Made by a program: the position numbers and the translations under genes. A stretch of DNA of 64,000 nt, taken from assembly GCA_964563435.1 (NCBI GenBank), contig CAZLXI010000016.1, positions 1 to 64,000 of the forward strand, in the 5' to 3' direction. The notes beneath the pieces were generated by a model. That model was not told where the DNA came from and did no database searches. It saw only the letters and a list, made by a program, of their open reading frames with translations. This DNA comes from Leadbetterella sp964563435. Lineage in GTDB: Bacteria; Bacteroidota; Bacteroidia; Cytophagales; Spirosomataceae. How positions within the stretch are numbered: position 1 is the first letter of the stretch; every line of letters begins with the position of its first letter. This document shows positions 1 to 7,937 of this stretch, piece by piece.

Positions 1-275
1 CCTCAGATGCCGATAAGTTCCTGGTGTTTATTCTGAATGAACGTTCCCGGGAGCTCATGGGAGAGCTGATCCGCTGGCCCGACCTGGCCAGAACCCGGCA
101 GCTGGAAAAACGTTTCAAAGCATTTAATGACGGGTCAGTGATCACCGGTTCGGCATTTAACGCCGGCAAACATTATCTTCGCCCTATTCCGCAGTCGTTC
201 CTGGATGCGGTAACCAATGGCGGCAAGGCGCTGACCAGTGAGCAGAAGCAGACAATGCAGAATCCCGGGTGGTAA
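1..275 (+). CDS. SusD/RagB-family outer-membrane lipoprotein, C-terminal fragment
   Basis: The reading frame is open to the left edge of the window (first whole codon at base 3), so only the last 90 or so residues are present. The end reads like a SusD/RagB C-terminus: a FILNERSREL helix, the GELIRWPDL segment, then RPIPQS and a terminal QNPGW, which correspond to the usual ERxxEL, RWxDLxR, PIP and QNPGY signatures. SusD proteins are surface glycan-binding lids over SusC transporters. The following genes are RG-I enzymes on the same strand, so this SusD and an off-window SusC probably import RG-I oligosaccharides (inference from context). Confidence 0.9.
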   Translation, partial: SDADKFLVFILNERSRELMGELIRWPDLARTRQLEKRFKAFNDGSVITGSAFNAGKHYLRPIPQSFLDAVTNGGKALTSEQKQTMQNPGW

Positions 276-314
276 TCACCGGGGGTGGGAAGTGTTGAGG
301 AATTTTATAAATAC

Positions 315-428
315 GGTTCCCGACTTCGCTCGAACTGGCACGTTCACCGATCCTGGTGTCAGTTCGAGCTAAAGTGTCTCTCTTCAAATCAAGGTTGCCT
401 CTTGTCAGTTCGAGCGAAGTCGAGAACC
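315..428. repeat. MITE/REP-like inverted repeat
   Basis: Two 23-bp arms (315-337 and 406-428) are inverted copies with one mismatch. Their shared core is TTCGAGCGAAGTCGAG, and a second partial copy of the core lies at about 361-370. The repeat fills most of the 199-bp gap between the SusD fragment and the PL11 gene. The same core, with an A for T change, occurs in the element at 9571-9619, so it is a dispersed family. It could fold into a long hairpin and end the SusD transcript, or simply be a non-autonomous mobile repeat. Confidence 0.75.
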
Positions 429-474
429 GGAATTTTAATACAAAACTTTTAGTCAATCTCATTTCTATAAAGTA

Positions 475-2544
475 ATGATGAGAATTACAGTTGCAGTTTT
501 TTTATTGTTGTTTACTTTCACCGGTCTTCGGGCGCAAACGGCCTATGATCACACCCGGCTGAAAAGAGAAAAGCTGGGCAGGGGACTGGTGGTGATCAAA
601 AAAGACCCGTCAGTGAATGTCATTACCTGGCGCTACCTTTCTTCCGATCCGCAGGATATCGCTTTCAATCTTTACCGCGACGGGAAGAAAATAAATAAGG
701 CGCCTTTGACCGGAGCTACCTTTTTTGAGGATAAAGCTTCGTCAGACAAAGCCCTTACCTATACCGTAAAAAGTGTAATAAAAGGAAGCGAAGAAGCGCT
801 CCAATCCTATACCTTGCCGGCCCATGCCCCTGTGGGCTATATCAACATCCCGCTGGATGTTCCCCGGGGCGGAGTAACCCCATCCGGTGAAGCCTATACC
901 TACTCGCCCAATGATGCGAGCATAGGAGATGCGGACGGAGACGGCGAATACGAGATCTTCCTGAAATGGGATCCCTCCAATGCGCACGACAACTCCCACA
1001 GAGGATATACCGGAAATGTGTTTATCGACTGCATTAAGCTCGACGGCACCCGGCTCTGGCGGATAGACCTCGGAAAGAATATCCGTGCCGGCGCACATTA
1101 CACCCAGTTGATGGTTTACGACCTGGACAATGACGGCATAGCGGAAGTGGTGGTGAAAACGGCAAACGGAACCGTGGATGCCCTGGGCAAAGTGATAGGA
1201 GACCCCAAAGCCGATCATCGGAACGAAAACGGCTATATCATAGAAGGCCCCGAGTTTCTGACCGTGTTCAGCGGCAAAACGGGAGAAGCGCTTCATACCA
1301 TTGACTATGTACCGCTGCGCGGCGACTGGCAGGCCTGGGGCGACAATTACGGCAATCGCGTTGACCGTTTCCTGGGAGCCATCGCTTATCTCGACGGCGT
1401 TAATCCCAGCGTGGTCATGTGCCGGGGATATTATACCCGCACCGTGCTGGCGGCCTTCGACTGGAAAGACGGGAAACTAACGCAGCGCTGGGTCTTTGAT
1501 AGCCAGACCCCCGGAAACGAATCGTACCGCGGCCAGGGAAATCATAACCTGCGGGTAGGGGATGTGGACGGCGACGGCAAAGACGAGATCATCTACGGCT
1601 CCTGCACCATTGACGATGACGGCACCGGCCTCTATAATACCGGGCTGGGTCATGGCGATGCCATCCACATGACCGTTTTTGACCCGTCGCGGCAAGGTCT
1701 TCAGGTATGGGATGTTCACGAAAACAAGAAAGACGGCTCTACCTTCCGGGATGCCGCCACCGGCGAGGTCCTTTTCCAGCTGAAATCCAAAATCGATGTG
1801 GGCCGGGCCATGGCCGCAGACATTGACCCTACGCACCGGGGGGTGGAAATGTGGTCATGGGATTCCGGTGGGATCAGAAACATCAAAGGCGAAATAACCA
1901 CCGACAAGGTGACCGTACAGGCGAACCCTGCCGACAGTCTGGCGGAGGTGCTGTCGGTCAATATGGCGATCTGGTGGGACGGTGACCTTTCACGCGAGCT
2001 GCTCGACAAAAACCGGGTCACCAAATACGACCCCGAAAATCAGAAAATAAACCTGCTTTTCACGGCAGAAGGCGCCGCCTCGAATAACGGCACCAAAGCC
2101 ACACCGGCCATCCAGGGCGACCTGGTGGGCGACTGGCGGGAAGAATTTTTATTGCGGACAGAAGACAACAAAAACCTGCGCCTGTACGTGTCTCCGCACT
2201 CTACTCCCTACCGGTTCCATAGCTTTGCCGAAGAGCCGGTATACAGGATTAGCATGGCCACCCAAAACGTAGCCTATAATCAGCCCACTCAACCCGGCTT
2301 TTATTTCGGAACCGACCTGGAAAACATTTTCAGGGAAAAAGATCTCGTGATCAGCGGTTCTTCGGTTACCCTCGATGCCGGCGTTCCGGCCGATGCTTAC
2401 CGGTGGTCTGTAGGCGGAACAGAGCGCACCCGTACCCTCACCACAGCCGATATTCCGGCTGGAAAAAAGACAAAAGTAGAAGTAACCCTCACCTTCCGCG
2501 GATACGAATTCAAAGACCATATCTATATCACACTCAAACCCTAA
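475..2544 (+). CDS. Rhamnogalacturonan endolyase, polysaccharide lyase family 11
   Basis: This 689-residue secreted enzyme should cleave the alternating rhamnose-galacturonate backbone of RG-I by beta-elimination, leaving unsaturated galacturonate ends. A signal peptide spans about residues 1-20, ending in GLRAQ. The mature protein opens with a small fibronectin-like domain (YRYLS..FNLYRDG style) and continues as a calcium-rich beta-propeller. Repeated acidic loops such as GDADGDGEYE, DLDNDG and GDVDGDGKDE are typical of PL11 (YesW/YesX type). The length is normal for the family. Start codons at 475 and 478 are both possible. It leads a run of + strand RG-I genes with only 59 bp before the GH105-CE12 gene, whose substrate is this enzyme's product. 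Confidence 0.93.
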   Translation: MMRITVAVFLLLFTFTGLRAQTAYDHTRLKREKLGRGLVVIKKDPSVNVITWRYLSSDPQDIAFNLYRDGKKINKAPLTGATFFEDKASSDKALTYTVKSVIKGSEEALQSYTLPAHAPVGYINIPLDVPRGGVTPSGEAYTYSPNDASIGDADGDGEYEIFLKWDPSNAHDNSHRGYTGNVFIDCIKLDGTRLWRIDLGKNIRAGAHYTQLMVYDLDNDGIAEVVVKTANGTVDALGKVIGDPKADHRNENGYIIEGPEFLTVFSGKTGEALHTIDYVPLRGDWQAWGDNYGNRVDRFLGAIAYLDGVNPSVVMCRGYYTRTVLAAFDWKDGKLTQRWVFDSQTPGNESYRGQGNHNLRVGDVDGDGKDEIIYGSCTIDDDGTGLYNTGLGHGDAIHMTVFDPSRQGLQVWDVHENKKDGSTFRDAATGEVLFQLKSKIDVGRAMAADIDPTHRGVEMWSWDSGGIRNIKGEITTDKVTVQANPADSLAEVLSVNMAIWWDGDLSRELLDKNRVTKYDPENQKINLLFTAEGAASNNGTKATPAIQGDLVGDWREEFLLRTEDNKNLRLYVSPHSTPYRFHSFAEEPVYRISMATQNVAYNQPTQPGFYFGTDLENIFREKDLVISGSSVTLDAGVPADAYRWSVGGTERTRTLTTADIPAGKKTKVEVTLTFRGYEFKDHIYITLKP

Positions 2545-2560
2545 GATAAATGAAACCCGG

Positions 2561-2599
2561 AACTCACTACTCGGAACTCACTACTCGGAACTATTTTAT
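2561..2599 (+). repeat. 14-bp tandem leader repeat (two copies)
   Basis: AACTCACTACTCGG occurs twice head to tail (2561-2574 and 2575-2588) and is followed by AACTATTTTAT, immediately before the GH105-CE12 start. A single copy followed by TACTATTTTAT lies in the same position before the lactate dehydrogenase gene at 40671-40695. Its function is unknown; it may be a dispersed repeat or a leader element. Confidence 0.7.
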
Positions 2600-2603
2600 A
2601 CCC

Positions 2604-4721
2604 ATGAAAAAAAGACACTATCTAGTCGCTGCCGCCTTATTCCTGAGCCTGTCGTTTACCCACGCGCAGGTGAATGATTTCACCACGCCTCTGCATCTTT
2701 TGGAGCCTGAATATGAAACACCCTACGGAGCCCTGAACCCGGAGAAGGTCAAAACCTCTCTCGACAAAGTGCTTAAATTTCTGGACGAATCCACACCGGC
2801 AAAAGTGATCGACTCCCGGACAGGGAAGGAGTTGAAAGATTATTCCAAAATGGATGAGAACACCCGGCTGCAGCAGGGTTCGTTCCGGCTGGCCAGCTAT
2901 GAATGGGGGGTCACCTACTCCGGTATGCTGGAAGTGGCGAAAGCCACCGGCGACGACCGCTACTTTAAATACGCGAATGACCGCTTTAAATTCCTGGCGG
3001 AGGCCAAACCCCATTTTGCAAAGCAGCTGAATCAATACGGGGTCATTGACCCTCAGATGCGGCAAATGCTGAAACCGCATGCCCTCGACGATGCCGGGGC
3101 CATGTGCGCTTCCATGATCAAATTTGAGCAAAGCAAACCGGACTTTAACCTGCGGAGCGTAATAGACAACTACATGAACTACATCATGTACAAAGAATAC
3201 CGCCTTAGCGACGGCACCTTTGCCCGTAAGCGGCCGCAGCTGAACACCCTTTGGCTGGATGATATGTACATGGCGGTTCCTGCTATCGTTCAGATGGGAA
3301 AGCTCACCGGCGAAGCGAAATATTTCAACGAAGCCACCCGCCAGATCCGGCAGTTTACCGAGCGGATGTTTGTAAAAGAAAAGGGGCTGTATATGCACGG
3401 GTGGGTAGAATCTTCTGAGCAGCATCCGGCATTTTTCTGGGGCCGGGCCAATGGCTGGGCGCTGCTGACGATGACCGAGGTGCTGGATGTTTTACCGGCC
3501 AGCCACCCCGACCGCGAGTTTGTGCTGAACCAATACCGGGCCCATGTGAAGGGCATCACGCAGTATCAGTCCAAAGAAGGCCTGTGGCACCAGCTTCTCG
3601 ACAGAAACGATTCTTACCTCGAAACCTCGGCTACGGCCATTTATACCTACTGCATAGCCAGAGGCGTCAATAACGGCTGGCTGGATCCCATCTCCTATGG
3701 CCCGGTAGCCTATTACGGCTGGAACGCCGTAGCCACAAAGATCAACGACAAAGGGCAGGTAGAAGGCACCTGTGTGGGAACAGGAATGGGCTTTGACCCG
3801 GCATTTTATTACTATCGTCCGGTCAATGTTTATGCCGCTCACGGCTACGGCCCGGTATTATTGGCCGGGGCGGAGGTCATTGCTCTTCTTAAAAAATTTC
3901 ATCCGCGCCTGAACGACTCGGCCATCCAGTTCTACCGGCAGAAGCAAATCCATCCGTCTCCGATCTTCAGCGTAAGTGCCCGCAAAAACGATACTCCGGC
4001 AGGGAGCTCGCGCAAGGGTAAAAACCCGGTGGTATTCCTGATAGGCGACTCCACCGTTAAAAACGGGACCGGCGAAGGCGATAACGGCCAGTGGGGCTGG
4101 GGAAGTTTCTTTGAAAGCTATTTTGATACGGGTAAAACCACGGTGGAAAACCATGCGTTGGGCGGACGCAGCAGCCGGACCTACATTACCGAAGGTTTGT
4201 GGGAAAACGTTTACAATGAGATCAGGAAGGGCGATTACCTGCTGATCCAGTTTGGCCACAACGACGGCGGCCCGCTGAACACCGGCCGGGCCCGTGCCTC
4301 ACTGAAAGGTATCGGAGAAGAATCGGAGACCGTGATCATGGCGGCTACGGGCGGCCCGGAACAAGTGTTTACCTTCGGGCATTACATCAGGACCTATATC
4401 CGCCAGGCCAGGGCCAAGGGAGCTTACCCCGTGGTGCTTTCCCCAACCCCCCGGAACGTCTGGAAAGACGGTAAAATGGAGCGAATGAACGAAAGCTACG
4501 CCAAATGGGCCAAAGAAGTGGCGGATCTGGAAAAAGTGCCGTATATTGACCTGAATGATCTGGCAGCGAAAAAAACCGAAGCGCTGGGAGAAAACAAAGG
4601 GAAATCCTTATTCTTTGATGCGGCGCATACCAACCGCGAAGGCGCCGTTTTAAATGCGGAAGCGGTGATTGAAGGCATCCGGATCCTGAAGGGACATTCG
4701 TTGAATAAATATTTGAAATAA
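2604..4721 (+). CDS. GH105 unsaturated rhamnogalacturonyl hydrolase fused to CE12 acetylesterase
   Basis: A 705-residue two-domain secreted enzyme. The ATG at 2604 gives a clean signal peptide (MKKRHYLVAAALF...THAQ). An upstream in-frame ATG at 2550 would add 18 residues encoded by a repeat, so it is less likely. Residues about 25-440 are a GH105 alpha6/alpha6 barrel with DDAGAM, WLDDMYM and WGRANGW motifs; it should remove the unsaturated uronate made by the PL11 lyase. Residues about 475-705 are an SGNH esterase of CE12 type with GDST (Ser483), GHND (552-554) and the DAAH block (Asp672, His675), complete for rhamnogalacturonan acetylesterase. The fusion couples deacetylation to terminal uronate removal. 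Confidence 0.93.
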   Translation: MKKRHYLVAAALFLSLSFTHAQVNDFTTPLHLLEPEYETPYGALNPEKVKTSLDKVLKFLDESTPAKVIDSRTGKELKDYSKMDENTRLQQGSFRLASYEWGVTYSGMLEVAKATGDDRYFKYANDRFKFLAEAKPHFAKQLNQYGVIDPQMRQMLKPHALDDAGAMCASMIKFEQSKPDFNLRSVIDNYMNYIMYKEYRLSDGTFARKRPQLNTLWLDDMYMAVPAIVQMGKLTGEAKYFNEATRQIRQFTERMFVKEKGLYMHGWVESSEQHPAFFWGRANGWALLTMTEVLDVLPASHPDREFVLNQYRAHVKGITQYQSKEGLWHQLLDRNDSYLETSATAIYTYCIARGVNNGWLDPISYGPVAYYGWNAVATKINDKGQVEGTCVGTGMGFDPAFYYYRPVNVYAAHGYGPVLLAGAEVIALLKKFHPRLNDSAIQFYRQKQIHPSPIFSVSARKNDTPAGSSRKGKNPVVFLIGDSTVKNGTGEGDNGQWGWGSFFESYFDTGKTTVENHALGGRSSRTYITEGLWENVYNEIRKGDYLLIQFGHNDGGPLNTGRARASLKGIGEESETVIMAATGGPEQVFTFGHYIRTYIRQARAKGAYPVVLSPTPRNVWKDGKMERMNESYAKWAKEVADLEKVPYIDLNDLAAKKTEALGENKGKSLFFDAAHTNREGAVLNAEAVIEGIRILKGHSLNKYLK

Positions 4722-4724
4722 TCC

Positions 4725-4752
4725 GCAGAGACGCAAAATTTTGCGTCTCTGC
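4725..4752. terminator. Perfect 28-bp palindrome (terminator or REP-type repeat)
   Basis: GCAGAGACGCAAAA is followed directly by its exact reverse complement, starting 3 bp after the GH105-CE12 stop codon. A near-identical palindrome sits just after the lactate dehydrogenase gene at 41893-41920. Its position after stop codons suggests a bidirectional terminator, but it has no clear poly-T tail. It may be a dispersed palindromic repeat of the kind common in Bacteroidota. Confidence 0.7.
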
Positions 4753-4770
4753 AAGAACCGCATATTGATC

Positions 4771-5085
4771 ATGAAACGCCAATCTTTTAAAATGTTCCTC
4801 AAGCCCGGTTTTGAGGATGAATACGAAAAAAGACATAACGAGATCTGGCCTGAATTGCAGTCGTTACTGAAAGAATCGGGGATTGCAAATTACAGTATCT
4901 TTTGGGATAAGGAGAGCAATGTATTATTTGCTTACCAGGAAAATACCGGCGACGAAGGCTCCCAGGACCTCGGTACTACGCCGATCGTGCAGAAATGGTG
5001 GGCCTATATGGCGGATATTATGGAAACTAACCCTGATAACTCGCCCGTATCGGTGCCTCTCCGGGAAGTATTTCATTTGGATTAA
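4771..5085 (+). CDS. rhaM: L-rhamnose mutarotase
   Basis: This 104-residue cytoplasmic protein interconverts the alpha and beta anomers of L-rhamnose, so that the anomer used by the isomerase is supplied quickly. The ATG at 4771 gives the standard family length; ten further upstream codons come from the palindrome at 4725-4752 and are not protein. Family landmarks are present: EKRHNEIWPEL with His22, KWWAYM, and the near-C-terminal NPDNSPVS followed by EVFHLD, which match E. coli RhaM closely. It lies between RG-I degradation genes, about 30 kb from the rhamnose catabolic operon, where its product would act. Confidence 0.95.
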   Translation: MKRQSFKMFLKPGFEDEYEKRHNEIWPELQSLLKESGIANYSIFWDKESNVLFAYQENTGDEGSQDLGTTPIVQKWWAYMADIMETNPDNSPVSVPLREVFHLD

Positions 5086-5213
5086 AGCCATCAGGATATC
5101 GATCCTGAGCCTTTACAGGCATGAAACAGCCATAAGCTGTTAGAAATCGGAAACACCCGGGCGAAGTGTCGCCCCCTGCCGGTGAATAATGAGGATAGCT
5201 AAATTTTATACAC

Positions 5214-6440
5214 ATGAAAATAACCATAACCCTTCTGGCGCTGTTGGCCACCTCTTTACCTGTCGTTGCTCAGCAGCGGACAGACGAAGAGGCCATCCGC
5301 GCAGTGGCGGATAACATCCTTAAAGAGCCCGTCACGCAGTTTTTAGGGATCACCACCGGCAAAATCTATAACAACACGCAGGATATCCCGGAAGGCGAAG
5401 ACGTAAAATTTGCGAGCCCGCTCACCGAATGGCATTACTCTAACGGAGTGCTGGACATGAGCATGCTCCGCCTGGGAGAATACCTCCGTGATCCGCGATA
5501 TACGAACTATGCGTTAAACCACGTGAAATTCGGATTTGAGAATTACACCTACTTCAAAAATACCTTTCGGAATGACCGCAGGCACTGGCTCTGGCCCTTC
5601 GGGCAGTTGTGGAATTTTAAAGAACTCGACGATTGCGGAGCTATGGGCGCAGCTGTGGTCAACGTTTACCAGCTGGACAAAAAGCCGGAATATAAAACCT
5701 ACATAGAAAACGCGGCCCGGCATATTATGGAGGGCCAGGTGCGGTTAACGGATGGTACGCTCAGCCGTACGTTTCCGCGGAATATGACGATATGGGCCGA
5801 TGACGCTTACATGAGCGTCTCTTTCCTGTCACAAATGGGCCGGCTGACCCGGGAGCGGAAATATTTCGATGAAGCCGCCCGCCAGATCATTCAGATCGCC
5901 CGGTACCTGTGGGATGAGGAGAAACAACTGTTCTATCATTGTTACTACACCGACCTGGAACGCAACGGAGTGGCCTATTGGGGCCGTGCCAACGGCTGGA
6001 TCACCGTTTCGCTTTGCATGCTGCTGGAAGTTTTGCCGGAAGATCATCCGGAAAGAGGGGAGCTGCTGACCTGGCTCGATAGGCAGGTGACGGGCGCTTC
6101 ACGGTATCAGAATGCCAACGGCATGTGGAACCAGCTTCTGGATAAGCCGGAATCATATGATGAATCATCGGTCACGGCCATGTATGTATACGGCCTGGCC
6201 AAAGGCATTAATCACGGGTGGCTCGACCCCGGATACCGCCCCATTGCCCTCGCCGGCTGGGAGGCTCTGAAAAACACTCAGATCACGGAAAAAGGATATT
6301 TCAGCAATGTGTGCGTAGGTACGGGTATTTCAGAGGCTCTTCCTTTTTATTACAATCGCCCGGTAGGTGAAAATGAAAAGCACGGGCTCGGGCTGATCAT
6401 TGAAACCGGTATAGAGATCATGAAGCTAAAGAAAAGATGA
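5214..6440 (+). CDS. GH105 unsaturated rhamnogalacturonyl/glucuronyl hydrolase
   Basis: A 408-residue secreted enzyme with a signal peptide (residues 1-20, ending PVVAQQ). It has the alpha6/alpha6 barrel motifs of GH105: DDCGAMG, WADDAYMS and WGRANGW with the catalytic acidic residues, then GMWNQLLDKP and VCVGTG near the end, as in YteR/YesR. It should hydrate and release the 4,5-unsaturated uronate from RG-I lyase products. It has a single domain and the sequence differs from the GH105-CE12 fusion upstream, so the two probably differ in chain-length or acetylation preference (inference). Its stop codon overlaps the next start by 4 bp (ATGA), suggesting translational coupling. Confidence 0.93.
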   Translation: MKITITLLALLATSLPVVAQQRTDEEAIRAVADNILKEPVTQFLGITTGKIYNNTQDIPEGEDVKFASPLTEWHYSNGVLDMSMLRLGEYLRDPRYTNYALNHVKFGFENYTYFKNTFRNDRRHWLWPFGQLWNFKELDDCGAMGAAVVNVYQLDKKPEYKTYIENAARHIMEGQVRLTDGTLSRTFPRNMTIWADDAYMSVSFLSQMGRLTRERKYFDEAARQIIQIARYLWDEEKQLFYHCYYTDLERNGVAYWGRANGWITVSLCMLLEVLPEDHPERGELLTWLDRQVTGASRYQNANGMWNQLLDKPESYDESSVTAMYVYGLAKGINHGWLDPGYRPIALAGWEALKNTQITEKGYFSNVCVGTGISEALPFYYNRPVGENEKHGLGLIIETGIEIMKLKKR

Positions 6441-7186
6441 GAAGAAGTCTGACGCTCCTTGGAATTTTCTTCACACTCAGTGTTTGGGGCCAGCCCCCCC
6501 CGGCCTCTCTGGAAGGGAGGAACAAGGGCTCGGTAATCCGCGTGGCAGCGCATCCCGGCTTCAGCTTTTTACTGCCGGAGCTGGCCGGAAACCTGGAATT
6601 CGGGATTATTAACGGGCAAAAGTCGAAATGGCTCAAAGACTTTTCCGGGACGACGATCTCCGCTGGTCCGGGAAAACTGAAATATACCCTTCATGATGAA
6701 ATGAGCGGCGAGCTCACGATAGAGGCCGTTGCCCTGACCTCTACGGATGGCCTGATAATGGAAGTGACCGCCAGAAATTTTCCCGACGAAACACAGCTCC
6801 TTTGGGCCTATGGCGGAGCTTCCGGAAAAACAGGTATAACGCGGCCGGCGCTATTCCCGGAATACTGTAAATACAATGTGTTCAGTGTGGAAGGTACGGC
6901 TTTTACGGCCTACTATGGAGAAAGCATGCGATTGAAGATTATACAGGGAGTTATGCCGCCCGGGTCGGAGATCCGGCTTTCCGACGCCTCCCGGCAGGAT
7001 ACGCCGCTCATGTTTTTTGAGTCGGGTAAAAAGACCGTGGCGCCGGCTTTGTCAGCCGTTTTACCCTTGAAAAATGACCGAAAGGAGTATTTTTGTATTT
7101 ACAGGCAAAATGCCGTAGCCGACTACAATTATTTTATGTTGCCGGAGGTTTTTGCAGATGCGAAAGTGCAGACGGATAGCCGTTAA
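6437..7186 (+). CDS. DUF4450-like secreted protein, apparently 3'-truncated
   Basis: A 249-residue protein with a signal peptide (ends SVWGQ) and a beta-rich body. Segments such as IRVAAHPGFSFLLP and LLWAYGGASGK resemble, from memory, the N-terminal part of the large DUF4450 proteins encoded in RG-degrading loci; I could not confirm this by search. Those proteins are several times longer, while this frame stops at 7186, 2 bp before the converging toxin gene. It may therefore be the surviving N-terminal domain of a gene cut by arrival of the toxin-antitoxin pair. It is translationally coupled to the GH105 gene (ATGA overlap). A role in RG-I breakdown is inferred from position only. Confidence 0.5.
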   Translation: MRRSLTLLGIFFTLSVWGQPPPASLEGRNKGSVIRVAAHPGFSFLLPELAGNLEFGIINGQKSKWLKDFSGTTISAGPGKLKYTLHDEMSGELTIEAVALTSTDGLIMEVTARNFPDETQLLWAYGGASGKTGITRPALFPEYCKYNVFSVEGTAFTAYYGESMRLKIIQGVMPPGSEIRLSDASRQDTPLMFFESGKKTVAPALSAVLPLKNDRKEYFCIYRQNAVADYNYFMLPEVFADAKVQTDSR

Positions 7187-7188
7187 GG

Positions 7189-7593
7189 TCAGAAGATACG
7201 GATATCCAGAGAAGTGAGCGGCTTTATTTTTTCGAAATCGTTTTTATTAAACGTATAAAGTTCTTTGCAATACGATTCGGCTATTGCCACATGGAGGCAG
7301 TCATTAATGTTTTGGAAGCCGATTTTGGAGGCGAGCTCTTTGGCGCGGTGGAAATGGTCTAAAGTATAGTTTTCTTTTGCCCACTTTTCTAAGAAAACCA
7401 GATTTTCTTCTAATCGAAAAGGCTCCATTCTAAGTTTGGCAAAAACAAAAGACACTTCTTGTAAGGCGAGGAGTGAAATAAAGGCTTTGTTTTTGTCTTT
7501 TAGGGCCTCAAATCTCTTTATGGCTATTCTGTTTGAATCCCTGTTTTGTGTAATCAAATAATTGACAATAAAGTCAGTATCCAGATAAGTCAT
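7189..7593 (-). CDS. PIN-domain ribonuclease toxin, VapC-like
   Basis: This 134-residue protein has the four acidic positions of the PIN nuclease fold: Asp5 (YLDTDFIV), Glu46 (LQEV), Asp98 (NINDCLHVAIAE) and Asp119 (FNKNDF). In type II toxin-antitoxin systems such toxins cleave RNA, often tRNA, when their antitoxin is degraded. Its start overlaps the upstream antitoxin stop by 4 bp. The pair is on the opposite strand to the surrounding pectin genes, and its A+T content is visibly higher than that of its neighbours, which suggests recent acquisition. Confidence 0.88.
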   Translation of the reverse strand: MTYLDTDFIVNYLITQNRDSNRIAIKRFEALKDKNKAFISLLALQEVSFVFAKLRMEPFRLEENLVFLEKWAKENYTLDHFHRAKELASKIGFQNINDCLHVAIAESYCKELYTFNKNDFEKIKPLTSLDIRIF

Positions 7594-7823
7594 AAGTTTA
7601 CTTCATTGGCCAATTCAGAAAGGTTGATATCGGGAGAGACTATCATGGGAGGATATTTTTTTCTAACCCTTTCTAATTCTTTCCAAAGCTCTTTCTGATT
7701 GGGTGTGGACTCCTCTTCAACAGTTATTTTAACTGTTTTATTTTTGAATAGTTTCCTGAAAGTCTCCAGGAAGTCATTGTCAATTTCATTGGCATTTAGC
7801 CGGAATACAGTTTGCATATTCAA
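7590..7823 (-). CDS. Antitoxin of the PIN-domain toxin
   Basis: A 77-residue protein directly upstream of the PIN toxin with an ATGA overlap, the usual antitoxin-first order. The N-terminal half (VFRLNANEIDNDFLETFRKLF...TVKITVEEE) looks like a short strand-helix DNA-binding region, and the C-terminal half is charged and suited to wrapping the toxin. I do not recognise the antitoxin family with certainty. It is small and acidic/basic patterned like Phd/YefM or RelB-type proteins. Autoregulation of the pair is expected from the family but not shown by the sequence. An ATG two codons in (7817) is an alternative start. Confidence 0.75.
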   Translation of the reverse strand: MNMQTVFRLNANEIDNDFLETFRKLFKNKTVKITVEEESTPNQKELWKELERVRKKYPPMIVSPDINLSELANEVNL

Positions 7824-7937
7824 AATAATATATCAAAGAATAAACAATAATATGAGTAAAAATAGTTCTAAAACCCCTGAAATTGTGCAGATAAGGAAAT
7901 TTTGGAACCTGTTTAAAGAGAACCTGGCATAGAAAAT

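Noticed and set aside
7852..7932. Short + strand ORF of 26 residues between the antitoxin and GH28
   Set aside because: No recognisable family, starts in the antitoxin promoter region and has no neighbour relation; chance cannot be excluded.
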